Shown piece after piece: positions 62,671 to 64,000 of a stretch of 64,000 nt of DNA. The position numbers were made by a program, and so were the translations under genes. The notes under the pieces were generated by a model. It was not told the DNA's origin, made no database searches, and worked only from the letters and a program-made list of their open reading frames with translations. Origin of the DNA: Pseudomonas marginalis (lineage in GTDB: Bacteria > Pseudomonadota > Gammaproteobacteria > Pseudomonadales > Pseudomonadaceae); contig NZ_LKEG01000060.1 of assembly GCF_001645105.1 (NCBI RefSeq), positions 140,383-204,382 on the forward strand. Reading direction: 5' to 3'. Numbering within the stretch: the first letter of the stretch is position 1; each line of letters begins with the position of its first letter.

Positions 62671-64000
62671 ATGACTGAATCCATCTGCAACGCCGATGTA
62701 CTGATCATCGGCGGCGGCCTGAGCGGCACGATGCTGGCCGTGCAACTGTTGCGCCTGCCTGGCCAGCGCCAGATCCTGGTGATCGAGCCGCGCGCGGAAC
62801 TCGGCCGGGGCGAGGCCTACAGCGCCGTCGAGCTGGGCCACACCCTGAACGGCAATGCGGCGCGCATGAGTGTCGACCCGGACAATGCCGACGACCTCAC
62901 CGAATGGCTGACCGACTTTATCGGCGCTGACGGCTGGCCTGAGTCGGATCAGCAGCACGTACCGATCAGCGAACTGTTCCCGCCACGCGGGATTTTCGGC
63001 TTGTACGCCCAGCAACGCTTGGCCGAGGCGAAGGCGCAGTCAGCGTCCAGCGTCGAGCATGTGCGCGGTGAAGTGGTCGACCTGCGCGTGGAGGAAGCCT
63101 CAACGCTGCTGACCCTCGACAACGGCCAGCAACTGCGCGGCGCGTTCGCGGTACTGGCCACCGGCATGTTCCCGGCGGCGCGTACGCCACAGACCGAGTC
63201 CAGCGGGTTGAACGCGGCGGCGGTGGACCCCTGGGATGTGAGCGCGATGACCGAGATTGACCCGCAAGCGACGGTGCTGATCATCGGTTCCGGGCTGACC
63301 ATGGTCGACGCCGTGGTTTCCCTCGAGCAGGCCGGGCATCGCGGGCCAATCGAAATTTTCTCGCGCCACGGCCTGCTGCCCCATGTGCGCCGGCAACCGC
63401 CGAGTTGGGTGGATTTTCTCGGCGAGGATCACCGCCTGCGCAGCCCCCGGCAATTGCTGCGTGAGGTGCGTCGGCAATGCGCTATTGCGCACGCGCAGGG
63501 CATCGATTGGCAGGCACCGCTGGACACCGTGCGTGCGCACATCGGCCGTCTTTGGAGCCAGGCCAGCGCGGGCGAGAAACGCCAGTTCGTGAGGCATGTG
63601 CGGCCGTGGTGGGAGAGCCATCACCACCGCTCGCCGCCGTTGAGCGCGCAGTTGGTGGCGCGCTTGCAAGAGGAAGGGCGGTTGCGGATCCGGGCGGCGT
63701 CGTTCAAAGGCCTGGAACCTGCGACGCAAGGGGTGACCATTCGCTTGCGTTATCGCGGCGAGCACGCGGTGACCCAGGTGTCGGGCGCAGCGCTGATCAA
63801 CTCCAGCGGCATCGAATACGATTGGCGCCGCGTGGCCCGGCCGCTCCCGCAGCAGTTGCTCAAGCGTGGGCTGATTCAGCCAGGGCCGCTGGCGTTGGGG
63901 ATTGCGGCGGATGCATCGGGGGCGGTGGTGGATGCGCAGGGGCAGGTCAGCCAGCGGTTGTTCGCCATGGGGCCGCCTTTGCGGGGGATGTGGTGGGAGA
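62671..64000 (+). CDS. FAD/NAD(P)-binding protein, cut by the window end
   Basis: At least 443 residues are open from the ATG at 62671 to the window edge with no stop. The N-terminus has a Rossmann FAD motif VLIIGGGLSGTMLAVQL and GEAYSAVELGHTLNGNAARMS; a second nucleotide-binding motif VLIIGSGLTMVDAVVSLEQAG lies near residue 205. This is the FAD/NAD(P)-binding, pyridine-nucleotide-disulphide-like family (FAD_NAD_binding_9 type). It follows the importer at 12 bases, so it is probably co-transcribed and may process the imported substrate or supply reduced flavin. The C-terminus is outside the window. Confidence 0.85.
   Translation, partial: MTESICNADVLIIGGGLSGTMLAVQLLRLPGQRQILVIEPRAELGRGEAYSAVELGHTLNGNAARMSVDPDNADDLTEWLTDFIGADGWPESDQQHVPISELFPPRGIFGLYAQQRLAEAKAQSASSVEHVRGEVVDLRVEEASTLLTLDNGQQLRGAFAVLATGMFPAARTPQTESSGLNAAAVDPWDVSAMTEIDPQATVLIIGSGLTMVDAVVSLEQAGHRGPIEIFSRHGLLPHVRRQPPSWVDFLGEDHRLRSPRQLLREVRRQCAIAHAQGIDWQAPLDTVRAHIGRLWSQASAGEKRQFVRHVRPWWESHHHRSPPLSAQLVARLQEEGRLRIRAASFKGLEPATQGVTIRLRYRGEHAVTQVSGAALINSSGIEYDWRRVARPLPQQLLKRGLIQPGPLALGIAADASGAVVDAQGQVSQRLFAMGPPLRGMWWE

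Overview
The window looks like a chromosomal segment of a fluorescent Pseudomonas (P. fluorescens group). Evidence: high-GC coding sequence on both strands, a PrrF-type iron-responsive small RNA with a Fur box, the complete leucine catabolic (liu) gene set with its MerR regulator, a seven-activity Mrp/Sha antiporter operon, and many REP-type palindromes of the GTGGGAGGGGGCTTGCCCCCGAT kind. No rRNA, tRNA, CRISPR array, prophage or insertion sequence was seen. These assignments come from reading the sequence; no database search was run.

Layout. 0.1-2.5 kb (minus): a leucine-rich-repeat protein kinase and an AFG1/ZapE-like ATPase. 2.7-9.0 kb (plus): a Csu-type (archaic chaperone-usher) pilus operon with four spore-coat-U subunits, chaperone, usher and two-domain tip adhesin. 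9.0-12.1 kb: an ECF sigma/anti-sigma pair divergent from a catalase-family peroxidase and a cytochrome b561; both directions carry the same GGGAATA-N15-CGTC promoter. 12.2-14.9 kb: M14 carboxypeptidase, PrrF sRNA, a DUF6124-like protein and a LexA/CI-type repressor whose peptidase catalytic residues appear substituted. 14.9-24.2 kb: liuDCBA, a divergent acyl-CoA synthetase, liuE and liuR, with three LiuR-like palindromes. 24.3-29.9 kb: LysR regulator, acyl-CoA dehydrogenase, PstS-OmpA fusion, exonuclease III, GNAT acetyltransferase. 30.0-35.4 kb: tamA-tamB. 35.5-40.2 kb: MarR-regulated tripartite drug efflux operon. 40.3-45.8 kb: lpxH, ppiB, glnS, cysS and an unusual dihydrofolate reductase paralogue. 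45.9-51.9 kb: the Mrp antiporter operon. 52.1-53.7 kb: EamA exporter and divergent XRE-cupin regulator. 53.8-64 kb: a putative organosulfur acquisition region with SfnB, an orphan acyl-CoA-dehydrogenase tail protein, a flavin monooxygenase, a degenerate acyl-CoA synthetase, a full branched-chain-amino-acid-type ABC importer and an FAD/NAD(P)-binding protein cut by the window end.

How the genes work together. The liu block takes isovaleryl-CoA to acetoacetate plus acetyl-CoA, with LiuR controlling three promoters. The last 10 kb reads as one uptake-and-oxidation programme behind a sigma-54 promoter: an importer brings in a small organic substrate and SfnB plus the FMN monooxygenase oxidise it, probably to release sulfur. 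The most unusual items are the possibly catalytically dead S24 repressor, the enzyme-fragment proteins in the sulfur region, the Trp-to-Arg change in the second DHFR, the mirrored ECF promoters, and a roughly 500-bp AT-rich gap inside the liu locus that no recognised gene explains.
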